DNA of 64,000 nt from positions 49,080-113,079 of the forward strand of contig JABXHX010000025.1 in NCBI GenBank assembly GCA_013373385.1. Direction: 5' to 3'. Position numbers and translations under genes: made by a program. Below are positions 26,306-34,287 of this stretch, piece after piece (positions within the stretch are counted from its first letter, which is position 1; the number at the start of each line of letters is the position of its first letter). This stretch comes from Flavobacteriaceae bacterium (GTDB taxonomy: Bacteria; Bacteroidota; Bacteroidia; Flavobacteriales; Flavobacteriaceae). The notes under the pieces are model-generated. The model was not told the DNA's origin. It searched no databases and worked only from the letters and a program-made list of their open reading frames with translations.

Positions 26306-27163
26306 ATGATATCACAAGCACAATTTGAAAAAGAACTAAACATCATCATTAAAAATGCAATTAGAGAAGATGTTGGAGAAGGAGATCATACATCGCTTTC
26401 TTGTATTCCCGCAAATGCAACAGGTAAAGCAAAACTATTGGTAAAAGACAAAGGGGTAATTGCTGGAGTTGAATTTGCAAAAAAAGTTTTTAAAGCTGTT
26501 GATGAAAACTTGCAAGTAGAAACGTTGATAGAAGACGGGACAAAAGTTTCTGAAGGTGATGTTGTTTTTTATGTTTCTGGAAGCTCACAGTCAATTTTAC
26601 AAGCAGAGCGCTTGGTACTGAATGCTATGCAGCGAATGTCTGCCATTGCAACCAAAACACAGTTTTTTGCAGATTTGCTTACAGGAACTAATACCAAAAT
26701 ATTAGATACTCGCAAAACTACTCCGGGAATTAGAGCTTTAGAAAAATGGGCTGTGAAAATAGGTGGCGGAGAAAATCACAGATTTGCCTTGTATGATATG
26801 GTTATGATTAAAGATAATCATATCGATTTTGCTGGCGGAGTTACACAGGCGATAGAGAAAACAAAAGCCTATTTAAAAGCTAAAAACCTAGATATAAAAA
26901 TTATTGTTGAGGCAAGAGATTTGCAAGAGATTCAAGAGATTTTAGATTGTGGTAGTGTACATAGAATTTTAATAGATAATTTTAATTACGCAGATACTCG
27001 TAAAGCAGTTACATTGATTAGAGGTAAATGTCAAACGGAATCTTCTGGCGGAATCAATGAAAAAACCATACGAAAATATGCTGAGTGTGGTGTAGATTAT
27101 ATTTCGTCTGGAGCCCTAACCCATTCGGTGTACAATATGGATTTGAGTCTAAAGGCGGTTTAG
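26306..27163 (+). CDS. nadC: Nicotinate-nucleotide pyrophosphorylase (carboxylating)
   Basis: A 285-residue quinolinate phosphoribosyltransferase of de novo NAD synthesis. REDVGEGDHTS, GVIAGVEFAKKVF, RTKTPG-type block ILDTRKTTPGIRALEKWAV, GGGENHR, MIKDNHI, VEARDLQE and SSGGI are the complete active-site set. Divergent from rlmH. The genes that follow on the same strand are probably cotranscribed (49-base gap). Confidence 0.95.
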   Translation: MISQAQFEKELNIIIKNAIREDVGEGDHTSLSCIPANATGKAKLLVKDKGVIAGVEFAKKVFKAVDENLQVETLIEDGTKVSEGDVVFYVSGSSQSILQAERLVLNAMQRMSAIATKTQFFADLLTGTNTKILDTRKTTPGIRALEKWAVKIGGGENHRFALYDMVMIKDNHIDFAGGVTQAIEKTKAYLKAKNLDIKIIVEARDLQEIQEILDCGSVHRILIDNFNYADTRKAVTLIRGKCQTESSGGINEKTIRKYAECGVDYISSGALTHSVYNMDLSLKAV

Positions 27164-27212
27164 ATTAAAGTTTAAAAGACAAAAGACAAAAGTTAAAAGA
27201 GAAGAATAAAAA

Positions 27213-27785
27213 ATGATTGATAATTATACTTGCGAAGTAAACTTTGAAAAGATAGATTTTTTTGAAACAGGTATTCAAAAAGGTGAATACGATCGTTGTA
27301 CTTTTATCAATTGTAATTTTGAAAATGTTCACGCATCTAATATTGAGTTTGTAGAATGTGAGTTTGTTAATTGTAATTTTAGCAATGCAAATGTAAAGGC
27401 CACTGCTTTTAAAGAAGTGCTTTTTGATCATTGTAAAATGATTGGAATTAAGTTTTTTGAGTGCGATTCTTTTTTATTACAGTTTAAGTTTACTAATTGT
27501 CAGTTAGATTTTTCATCGTTTTATCAACTTAAAATTCCGAATACGCATTTTACAAATTGTAACTTAGAAGAAGTTGACTTTACAGAAACGCAATTGCAAC
27601 AAGCTGTTTTTGATTCGTGTAATTTAAATAAAGCTATTTTTGACAATACAACAATAGAAAGAGCAGATCTTAGAACAGCGACTAATATTCAAATCAATCC
27701 AGAAAACAACAAGTTAAAAGGCGCAAAGTTTTCAAAAAATAATATAGTAGGATTGTTGTATAAATACCAAATAAGTATAGAATAA
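27213..27785 (+). CDS. Pentapeptide-repeat protein
   Basis: A 190-residue protein made largely of pentapeptide-like A(D/N)LXX repeats: CTFINCNF, SNIEFVECEF, VNCNFSNANV, THFTNCNLEEVDF, AVFDSCNLNKAIFD and RADLRTA. These build a right-handed quadrilateral beta-helix that often mimics DNA (as in QnrA/MfpA gyrase-protecting proteins). No evidence fixes such a role here. No signal peptide, so cytoplasmic. Between nadC and a small lipoprotein gene (2-base gap). Confidence 0.88.
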   Translation: MIDNYTCEVNFEKIDFFETGIQKGEYDRCTFINCNFENVHASNIEFVECEFVNCNFSNANVKATAFKEVLFDHCKMIGIKFFECDSFLLQFKFTNCQLDFSSFYQLKIPNTHFTNCNLEEVDFTETQLQQAVFDSCNLNKAIFDNTTIERADLRTATNIQINPENNKLKGAKFSKNNIVGLLYKYQISIE

Positions 27786-27787
27786 AA

Positions 27788-28258
27788 ATGAAAAAAATAA
27801 TTTTTACATTCGTCATTTTAGTCTTTGTTTCTTGTAAAAATGAAAAAGACAATACCATATACGGGTCAAGTTTAATTACTGGTAGGCAACACATTTATAA
27901 GTTACATCTTGAAAAAAAAGATGTTGTTTATAACTATCATTATAAACATCAAAAAGATACTTCTGGAAGCTTATTATTTAGATATAATGATAAGAAACAA
28001 GAACTAAATTTAGGTACTAGAAACTTTTTTAAAACTCAAAAAACATTTAAGTACAACAGCTTAACATTTGATTTTTATCAAATGTCAAAAAGCAATACAG
28101 GTGGCGCAATAATTGTTTTTAATAAAGAATATGGTGTATTAGCTACAATGACGTTTGCAGCTCACTTTGTGTTTTTAGACAAGCAATTATCTTTAGAAAA
28201 AAACCAAAAACTTTTTGATAAGATTAGTGCAGATGTTTTAAACAAGCCAAAAAAGTAA
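27788..28258 (+). CDS. Small lipoprotein of unknown function
   Basis: A 156-residue lipoprotein: signal peptide with lipobox VFVSC (Cys16), then a compact mixed domain (KLHLEKKDVVYNYHY; FDFYQMSKSNTGGAIIVFN). I do not recognise a family. It lies 2 bases after the pentapeptide-repeat gene and 8 bases before the BrkB-family gene, so it is in the same operon. Confidence 0.7.
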   Translation: MKKIIFTFVILVFVSCKNEKDNTIYGSSLITGRQHIYKLHLEKKDVVYNYHYKHQKDTSGSLLFRYNDKKQELNLGTRNFFKTQKTFKYNSLTFDFYQMSKSNTGGAIIVFNKEYGVLATMTFAAHFVFLDKQLSLEKNQKLFDKISADVLNKPKK

Positions 28259-28266
28259 AAAGGTAC

Positions 28267-29211
28267 ATGACCAAGGTTATAGAAGACAAACTAGAAAAAA
28301 TACCAATAGTTAATTTACTGGTTAGATTTGGGAAAAAAATTAAAATTCCTGGATTAGAAGGAATGTCTTTGTACGATGTTATTGAAATGTATATTATAGG
28401 TATTGTAAAAGGAGCTTTAACAACACGTGCTGGCGGAATTGCATTTAGTTTTTTTATGGCAATTTTTCCTTTTTTACTATTTATTTTAACACTGATTCCA
28501 TACATTTCTATTGATGGATTTCAAGAAGGTTTGTTTACCTTGATTTCAGAAATATTACCACCAAAAACACTTGAAGCAAGTCAGTTAGTGATTGAAGATA
28601 TTTTAAGAAACCAACAAGCTGGGCTATTATCTTTTGGTTTCGTCGTTTCCATTTTTTTGATGACCAATGGTGTAAATGCTATTTTTGGCGGATTTGAATA
28701 TTCGTACCATGTTAAGGAGGTAAGAAACGTTGTAAGAGCTTACTTTATATCATTGGCTGTATCTTTAGTTATGGCATTCTTTTTAGTCATTACAGTAGCA
28801 ATTACCATTTTTTACAAATTAGGACTAGACAAATTAAAAGAGCGCGGCTGGCTAGATGATGATATTTTCTGGTTACAAATTGGTAGAGGTTTTTTCTTTG
28901 TGGTTATGGTGTTTACCATTGTGTCAATGCTCTATCATTTCGGAACTAAAAGCGGAAAACACTCTAAATTCTTTTCGCCAGGCGCAATATTTACCACAAC
29001 ATTGTCTATTTGCACCTTTTATTTATTTAGCTATTATGTAACAGAGTTTTCAAAGTATAACGAGTTGTACGGTTCCATTGGAACTTTGTTAATTTTAATG
29101 CTGTTTGTCTGGTTAAATGCCATAATTCTTTTACTAGGCTTTGAATTAAATGCAACCATTTACAGTTTAAGAAGAAGAAATAAAACCTTTACAGCACCTA
29201 AAAAATTATAA
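28267..29211 (+). CDS. YihY/BrkB-family inner-membrane protein
   Basis: A 314-residue polytopic membrane protein of the YihY/virulence factor BrkB family. It has about six transmembrane helices after a cytoplasmic N-terminus, and the landmarks TTRAGGIAFSFFMAIFPF, GAIFTTTLSICTFYLFSYYV and LYGSIGTLLILMLFVWLNA. The family is widespread and its function is not settled; the old name ribonuclease BN is wrong. It is the last gene of the nadC-side run. Confidence 0.9.
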   Translation: MTKVIEDKLEKIPIVNLLVRFGKKIKIPGLEGMSLYDVIEMYIIGIVKGALTTRAGGIAFSFFMAIFPFLLFILTLIPYISIDGFQEGLFTLISEILPPKTLEASQLVIEDILRNQQAGLLSFGFVVSIFLMTNGVNAIFGGFEYSYHVKEVRNVVRAYFISLAVSLVMAFFLVITVAITIFYKLGLDKLKERGWLDDDIFWLQIGRGFFFVVMVFTIVSMLYHFGTKSGKHSKFFSPGAIFTTTLSICTFYLFSYYVTEFSKYNELYGSIGTLLILMLFVWLNAIILLLGFELNATIYSLRRRNKTFTAPKKL

Positions 29212-29256
29212 CTTTTTCACGATATTTGTCCGCGCAGCGGAAACAATTATTTTTCT

Positions 29257-29325
29257 GTGGCTTATCAATAATCAATTGTAATTATTGTTAACTCATAATT
29301 AGTCATTTATAATTCATAATTAACT
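29257..29325. repeat. AT-rich degenerate repeat upstream of hisS
   Basis: Overlapping variants of ATAATTNNTAATTAA-like words (ATCAATTGTAATTATTG, CATAATTAGTCATTTATAATTCATAATTAA in pieces) fill the gap before hisS. Related sequence occurs at 18289-18309 and 26254-26280. Confidence 0.35.
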
Positions 29326-30693
29326 ATGAAACCAAGCATCCCAAAAGGAACCAGAGATTTTTCACCAACAGAAGTTGCCAAGCGTACTTATATTTTTAAT
29401 ACCATACGCGCAACTTTTGAAGCATTCGGATTTCAACCCATTGAAACACCGAGTTTTGAAAACTCGTCAACACTTATGGGAAAATATGGAGAAGAAGGCG
29501 ATCGTTTGATTTTTAAGATTTTAAATTCTGGGGATTATTTAAAAAAGGTAGACGCTACTTTATTAGAGAATAAAGAAAGTAATAAGGTGACTTCTGAAAT
29601 CTCAGAAAAAGCCTTACGTTATGACTTAACAGTACCTTTTGCACGTTATGTGGTACAACACCAAAACGAGATTACTTTTCCGTTTAAGCGTTATCAAATT
29701 CAGCCTGTTTGGAGGGCAGATCGTCCACAAAAAGGGCGCTTTAGAGAATTTTACCAATGTGATGCAGATGTAGTAGGGAGTACGTCTTTACTACAAGAAG
29801 TAGACTTTGTACAATTATACGACGCTGTTTTTAGTAAGTTAGGCTTAGAAGGAACCACTATTAAAATCAACAATCGTAAAATCTTATCTGGAATTGCAGA
29901 AGTAATAGGAGTAAAAGATAAGTTAATCGATTTTACAGTTGCTTTAGATAAGCTTGATAAAATTGGTAAAGAGGGTGTTGTAACTGAAATGTTATCCAAA
30001 GGAATTACAGAAGATGCTATTGATAAAGTAAGTCCGTTGTTTGATGTTGAAGGCTCAAATGCAGATAAGTTAGCTGCTTTGGCAAACATGTTGAAAGATT
30101 CTGAGGAAGGAACAAATGGAGTAGATGAGCTTCGATTTGTATGTGATACCATTGCCAATTTAGGTTTACAAACTGCTACTTTAGAAGTAGATGTAACCTT
30201 AGCAAGAGGGTTAAATTATTACACAGGAGCCATTTTTGAAGTTGCTGCGCCAAAAAAAGTCAAAATGGGCTCTATTGGTGGGGGCGGTAGGTATGATGAT
30301 TTAACAGGAATCTTTGGATTAAAAGATGTAAGTGGAATCGGAATATCATTTGGATTAGATAGAATTTATTTGGTATTAGAAGAACTTGGTTTGTTTGAAG
30401 CAGTAGAATTGCCCACACCAAAAGTGTTGTTTTTAAATTTTGATTCAGCTAATGATATTGAAAAATTAAAAGCTGTGAAAGCTTTAAGAGAAAACAATAT
30501 CAAAAGCGAAATCTATCCTGATTTAGCTATGAGCAACAATCAGCAAAAGAAACAATGGAAATACGCAAACAACAGAGGTGTACAATATGTAATTTCTAAA
30601 ATTGATAATGATTGTAAGTTCCTTTTAAAAGATATGACTAATGGTGAGCAAAATAGTTGCACATTAACAGAATTAATAAATACAGTACAGTAA
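29326..30693 (+). CDS. hisS: Histidine--tRNA ligase
   Basis: A 455-residue class II aminoacyl-tRNA synthetase that charges tRNA-His. It starts MKPSIPKGTRDFSP. Motif 2 is QPVWRADRPQKGRFREFYQ, the histidine-A signature LARGLNYYTGAIFE, motif 3 GISFGLDRIYLVLEE, and the C-terminal anticodon-binding domain follows. Length and motifs are intact. Upstream is an AT-rich repeat-like gap. Confidence 0.96.
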   Translation: MKPSIPKGTRDFSPTEVAKRTYIFNTIRATFEAFGFQPIETPSFENSSTLMGKYGEEGDRLIFKILNSGDYLKKVDATLLENKESNKVTSEISEKALRYDLTVPFARYVVQHQNEITFPFKRYQIQPVWRADRPQKGRFREFYQCDADVVGSTSLLQEVDFVQLYDAVFSKLGLEGTTIKINNRKILSGIAEVIGVKDKLIDFTVALDKLDKIGKEGVVTEMLSKGITEDAIDKVSPLFDVEGSNADKLAALANMLKDSEEGTNGVDELRFVCDTIANLGLQTATLEVDVTLARGLNYYTGAIFEVAAPKKVKMGSIGGGGRYDDLTGIFGLKDVSGIGISFGLDRIYLVLEELGLFEAVELPTPKVLFLNFDSANDIEKLKAVKALRENNIKSEIYPDLAMSNNQQKKQWKYANNRGVQYVISKIDNDCKFLLKDMTNGEQNSCTLTELINTVQ

Positions 30694-30710
30694 AATTACA
30701 TGAATTAGTG

Positions 30711-30718
30711 TAAATTTG
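30711..30718 (+). promoter_or_regulatory. Putative -7 element of folE
   Basis: TAAATTTG, 19 bases before the ATG at 30738. No clear -33 TTG. Confidence 0.5.
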
Positions 30719-30737
30719 CGCCCTAATAAAGATTGAA

Positions 30738-31433
30738 ATGTTTGAATTGAACAGCAAAATGAATGACGAAAGAGTAGAGGAAATAGGAGAAAACCATGTA
30801 GGTACTTCGGCAACAACGCCATTAAGAGCAGATGCTTTTGATATTTCTGACCAAGAAAAAATTAAAAAAATCGAAGAAAATGTTAAAGATATTCTTGAAA
30901 CGTTGGGAATGGATTTAACAGACGATAGTTTACAAGGAACTCCGAAAAGAGTTGCCAAAGCTTTTGTAAATGAATTGTTTATGGGTTTAAACCCAGCAAA
31001 CAAACCAAAAGCTTCTACATTCGACAATAATTACAATTACGGTGAGATGTTGGTAGAGAAGAATATTGTTGTGTATTCTACTTGCGAACATCATCTATTG
31101 CCAATTATTGGTAGGGCACATGTAGCTTATATCTCTAATGGTAAAGTAATTGGATTGTCTAAAATGAACCGTATTGTAGAATATTTTGCAAAGCGTCCGC
31201 AAGTGCAAGAGCGATTAACGATGCAAGTAGTACAAGCTATGCAAGAAGCACTTGGAACAGAAGATGTTGCTTGTGTTATTGATGCAAAACATTTATGTGT
31301 AAACTCACGCGGAATTAAAGATATAGAAAGTAGTACGGTTACTGCTGAGTTTGGCGGTAAATTTAAAAGCCAAGAAACCAAACAAGAGTTTTTAGACTAC
31401 TTAAAAATGAATACAGATTTTAAAAATATCTAA
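30738..31433 (+). CDS. folE: GTP cyclohydrolase I
   Basis: A 231-residue enzyme making dihydroneopterin triphosphate from GTP, the first step of folate and pterin cofactor synthesis (including photolyase folate antenna precursors). Zn ligands and catalytic region: VYSTCEHHLLPIIGRAHVAY, SKMNRIVEYFAKRPQVQERL and KHLCVNSRGI. The N-terminal 40 residues are a variable acidic extension. ATG 30738 is taken; ATG 30759 is an alternative. Monocistronic, ending at a terminator. Confidence 0.96.
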   Translation: MFELNSKMNDERVEEIGENHVGTSATTPLRADAFDISDQEKIKKIEENVKDILETLGMDLTDDSLQGTPKRVAKAFVNELFMGLNPANKPKASTFDNNYNYGEMLVEKNIVVYSTCEHHLLPIIGRAHVAYISNGKVIGLSKMNRIVEYFAKRPQVQERLTMQVVQAMQEALGTEDVACVIDAKHLCVNSRGIKDIESSTVTAEFGGKFKSQETKQEFLDYLKMNTDFKNI

Positions 31434-31452
31434 GAAAATAAAAGAAGAATAG

Positions 31453-31488
31453 AAAAACGCCATTGCAAATTGTAATGGCGTTTTTTAT
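31453..31488 (+). terminator. Bidirectional intrinsic terminator after folE
   Basis: AACGCCATTGCA and TGTAATGGCGTT form the stem, with flanking A and T runs, between convergent folE and the outer-membrane protein gene. Confidence 0.85.
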
Positions 31489-32025
31489 TTAAAAGCTATA
31501 ACCAAGGCTAAGGTTAAAAACATTTCCAATCAGATGTAAATCTTGGAAAAGATCGTTTTCACTTTCGTCTTCAATAATGTAAATTCGATTAAAAATATTT
31601 ATTCCTGCTTTAAAAAAGAGATGTTTGTTTGATTGGTACTTATAACCAAGTTTTAAACCTCCATAAATGATATCTTCTTTATTATTTTTATAATCAGAAT
31701 TACTATATGTAATTCCAATTCCTAATTCAAAATGATTTTTTTTGTTGAATCCCGTTGTTAAATTAAAAGAAAAAGGAATTGAATATTCACGAACTTTAGA
31801 ATCTTTATTAGGAAAACCAAATCCAATTGTTGAGTTGAAGTACACATTGCCATTTGAGAATAAAAATCTATCATAATTTATTGAAAAAGGCTTAACTGAT
31901 AATCCACCTACTTCGAAATAGAAAGTATTTCTATTTATTGTAGTTTTTTGTGTAGATTCTACTTGGCAAAAAATAGAAGTAAAATTTATTAAAAATAAAA
32001 ATTGTATTAAAATTAACTTTTTCAT
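31489..32025 (-). CDS. Predicted outer-membrane beta-barrel protein
   Basis: A 178-residue protein with signal peptide (residues 1-20, ending IFCQ) and alternating amphipathic strands (FYFEVGGLSVKPFSINYDRF, GLKLGYKYQSNKHLFFKAGI, GNVFNLSLGYSF). The terminal aromatic Phe is typical of barrel proteins. About eight strands would fit. No family name can be given from sequence alone. Monocistronic, convergent with folE. Confidence 0.65.
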   Translation of the reverse strand: MKKLILIQFLFLINFTSIFCQVESTQKTTINRNTFYFEVGGLSVKPFSINYDRFLFSNGNVYFNSTIGFGFPNKDSKVREYSIPFSFNLTTGFNKKNHFELGIGITYSNSDYKNNKEDIIYGGLKLGYKYQSNKHLFFKAGINIFNRIYIIEDESENDLFQDLHLIGNVFNLSLGYSF

Positions 32026-32156
32026 AGGCTTTCAATTGTTTGATTACACACTTAATATCAGTAATATAGTGCAATAATAAATAAAAAGTTTTATTTTTTG
32101 AGACATATGTAACTTTCTTACGTTATATAAATGTAAGGTTAACCAAACAGTATCTT

Positions 32157-32720
32157 TTGAATCAAAAAGAAATCATACAACAATGTAAAAAGAATGATTA
32201 TACAGCTCAACTAGCAGTGTATAATTTATACAAAAACATGCTATACAACAGCTGTTATAGGATTCTAAAAAGCAAAGAAGACGCAGAAGATTGTACGCAT
32301 GACACCTTTATAAAAGGATTTCAAAAAATTCAACAGGTTACAGACGATATACATATTGGTGCTTGGTTAAGACGCATTGCAATCAATACCTCATTAGATA
32401 AAATTAGAAAAGAGAAAAATACTTTTTGGGCAGAAGAGTCAAAAGAGATTGAAGTAACGGTTGAAGAAATAGAAATTGAAGAAGCAGAAGAAATTTCAAT
32501 CGATTTTATTAAAGAGTGTATTAATCAATTAAAAGAAAAATATAGAATTATTGTAGTGCTGTATTTGATTGAAAATTATACACATAGAGAAATAGCTGAG
32601 CTATTAAATCTAAATGAAAGTACAGTTAGAAACCAATATGTAAGAGGCAAAAGTCAGCTAGCAAGCATATTAAAAGAATATAAAAAAGATGAACTTAAAA
32701 GAGCACATTCAGCAACATAA
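32157..32720 (+). CDS. ECF-type RNA polymerase sigma factor
   Basis: A 187-residue group IV sigma factor. Region 2: CYRILKSKEDAEDCTHDTFI and IHIGAWLRRIAINTSLDKIRK. Region 4: QLKEKYRIIVVLYLIENYTHREIAELLNLNESTVRNQ (quoted in part), a helix-turn-helix for -35 recognition. The start is TTG 32157; the first ATG is 27 codons later, inside region 2. The coding end overlaps the anti-sigma gene by 32 bases, so they are translationally coupled. Confidence 0.9.
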   Translation: MNQKEIIQQCKKNDYTAQLAVYNLYKNMLYNSCYRILKSKEDAEDCTHDTFIKGFQKIQQVTDDIHIGAWLRRIAINTSLDKIRKEKNTFWAEESKEIEVTVEEIEIEEAEEISIDFIKECINQLKEKYRIIVVLYLIENYTHREIAELLNLNESTVRNQYVRGKSQLASILKEYKKDELKRAHSAT

Positions 32721-33297
32721 AAAAGCTTTTGATAGCGAACCATTGTCGATAAAATCTGATGATGTGTTTAAAGCACGTTTGCAAAGAGAATTACACCCTC
32801 CTAAAAAAGGTAAGGTAGTTTATATGCGACTTATTTCTGTTGCAGCAAGTATTGTCTTGGTATTTTCTGTGTTGTTTTGGATGCAGCATTCTCAAATGTC
32901 TGAAAAAACAAAAGAAGTGTTGGCGAGTTTATCTGCAGATTCTGCCGGAGAAAGGTTAGAAGCTGTATACAGGTTTGATGATGAGTTTACCAAAGAAGAT
33001 GCAAAGATTATCAATGCACTTTTAAAGATTTTACTAGAAGATAAAAATGCCAATGTAAAAATTGCCACTATAGATGCTTTGTTAAAGTTTCCATCAAACG
33101 AAAAAGTGAGAAAGAGTTTAATAGTATCATTAGAAAAAGAGCAAACACCTCTGGTACAAATAAAATTGATAAAAGCAGTAAGTTTTTTAAGAGAAAATCG
33201 TGCACAAAAGTCTCTTGAAAACATTATAAATAGTAAACAAACAATTCCAATAGTTAAGAATAATGCAACCTTGGCTATGAACCAATTAAAACAATAA
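32689..33297 (+). CDS. Putative anti-sigma factor with HEAT repeats
   Basis: A 202-residue membrane protein: a short cytoplasmic N-terminus (about 45 residues), one transmembrane helix (about 47-65, ISVAASIVLVFSVLFWM), and an extracytoplasmic part with HEAT-like helical repeats (NALLKILLEDKNANVKIATI; VRKSLIVSLEKEQTPLVQIK). It lacks a recognisable zinc anti-sigma motif. Its overlap with the sigma gene and its topology point to an anti-sigma role (inference). HEAT repeats may sense a periplasmic partner, plausibly the DUF4097-like protein next door. Confidence 0.75.
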   Translation: MNLKEHIQQHKKAFDSEPLSIKSDDVFKARLQRELHPPKKGKVVYMRLISVAASIVLVFSVLFWMQHSQMSEKTKEVLASLSADSAGERLEAVYRFDDEFTKEDAKIINALLKILLEDKNANVKIATIDALLKFPSNEKVRKSLIVSLEKEQTPLVQIKLIKAVSFLRENRAQKSLENIINSKQTIPIVKNNATLAMNQLKQ

Positions 33298-33299
33298 TC

Positions 33300-34223
33300 A
33301 TGAAAAAAATAAAATTAATAATTGCAGTAGCCGTATGGTCTGTACTCACAGTTTCTGCACAAGAAAAAAAGATAAAATTTAGCTCAGGAACTTTAAAAAT
33401 ATGTTCTTCTAAAACTTTTCAAATAGAAGGCTATGATGGTAATGAGGTAATTATTAAAAGTTTACATGACAGTAAACATCAACATTATGTTTTAAATAAA
33501 ATAAAAAGAAGTAATAAATTAACGTCAACAAAGCCTGTACAAGTTTATAGTATTGCTAGAGGTAAATCTAATAATGTATTTTTTTCAACCACAGATAAAA
33601 GCAAGAGAGAGGGCTTAAAAAGGTTAGGAAAGAAGCAAGAAAATAAAGAGTTAGGAATTTACTTTACCATTGAGCAAAAAAACGGAGAGTTGATTTTTAG
33701 TGATAATACCAAAGGACAGCTTACTTGGTATGGCAATGAAAAATACCTGATAAAGATTCCGAATTCTATCAAATTAAAATGGTACACAAATGGTTGTAAA
33801 GAAAAAGAAATTTTAAGCAGAAATTATGTGTATTTTAACTCTAAAGCTTCGAGTTTATCTAACTTTGACGGAGAAGTAGAGTTGTCTACATCATTAAACA
33901 ACTTTAAATTAACGGATGTAACGGGGCCTGTTTCAATCAATTCAATTGGCGGTAACGTAACGGTTCAGTTTGACAAGAAAACACCTAGAAAATTGTATTC
34001 TGTTTATACCAATAATGGTTTTATTGATATTACTCTACCAAGTGCATCAAATATAAATGTAGAAGCAAAAGGAGCGGCAATTTATAGCGACTTAAATTTT
34101 AATATTTTAGAAGATACAGAAAAAGACGGCTTACAACAAATGAAGCTAAAATTGAAAAAAGGAAATGTAAAAATGAAACTTAAAGCAGGTTATGGAACCA
34201 TATATCTAAGAAAGAAAAAATAA
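33300..34223 (+). CDS. Secreted DUF4097-like beta-helix protein
   Basis: A 307-residue exported protein with a signal peptide (cleavage near residue 20, VSAQ). The C-terminal half repeats short strands typical of DUF4097/putative adhesin beta-helices (VELSTSLNNFKLTDVTGPVS, INSIGGNVTVQFDKK, GFIDITLPSASNINVEAKGA). It follows the anti-sigma gene by 2 bases, so it is the third gene of the sigma operon and likely its output or its sensed ligand. Function not established. Confidence 0.75.
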   Translation: MKKIKLIIAVAVWSVLTVSAQEKKIKFSSGTLKICSSKTFQIEGYDGNEVIIKSLHDSKHQHYVLNKIKRSNKLTSTKPVQVYSIARGKSNNVFFSTTDKSKREGLKRLGKKQENKELGIYFTIEQKNGELIFSDNTKGQLTWYGNEKYLIKIPNSIKLKWYTNGCKEKEILSRNYVYFNSKASSLSNFDGEVELSTSLNNFKLTDVTGPVSINSIGGNVTVQFDKKTPRKLYSVYTNNGFIDITLPSASNINVEAKGAAIYSDLNFNILEDTEKDGLQQMKLKLKKGNVKMKLKAGYGTIYLRKKK

Positions 34224-34249
34224 GCATTTATATATTTGAATTAACAATA

Positions 34250-34285
34250 AAGCCGATGCATTTGCATCGGCTTATTAATTTTTTT
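34250..34285 (+). terminator. Bidirectional terminator between the sigma operon and secA
   Basis: AAGCCGATGC, loop ATTT, GCATCGGCTT then a T-rich run. It sits between convergent 33300-34223 and secA. Confidence 0.85.
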
Positions 34286-34287
34286 GC

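Noticed and set aside
29229..29250. GC-rich hairpin TCCGC-GCA-GCGGA as terminator of the BrkB gene
   Set aside because: The stem is only five pairs and no T run follows at once; not scored as a terminator.
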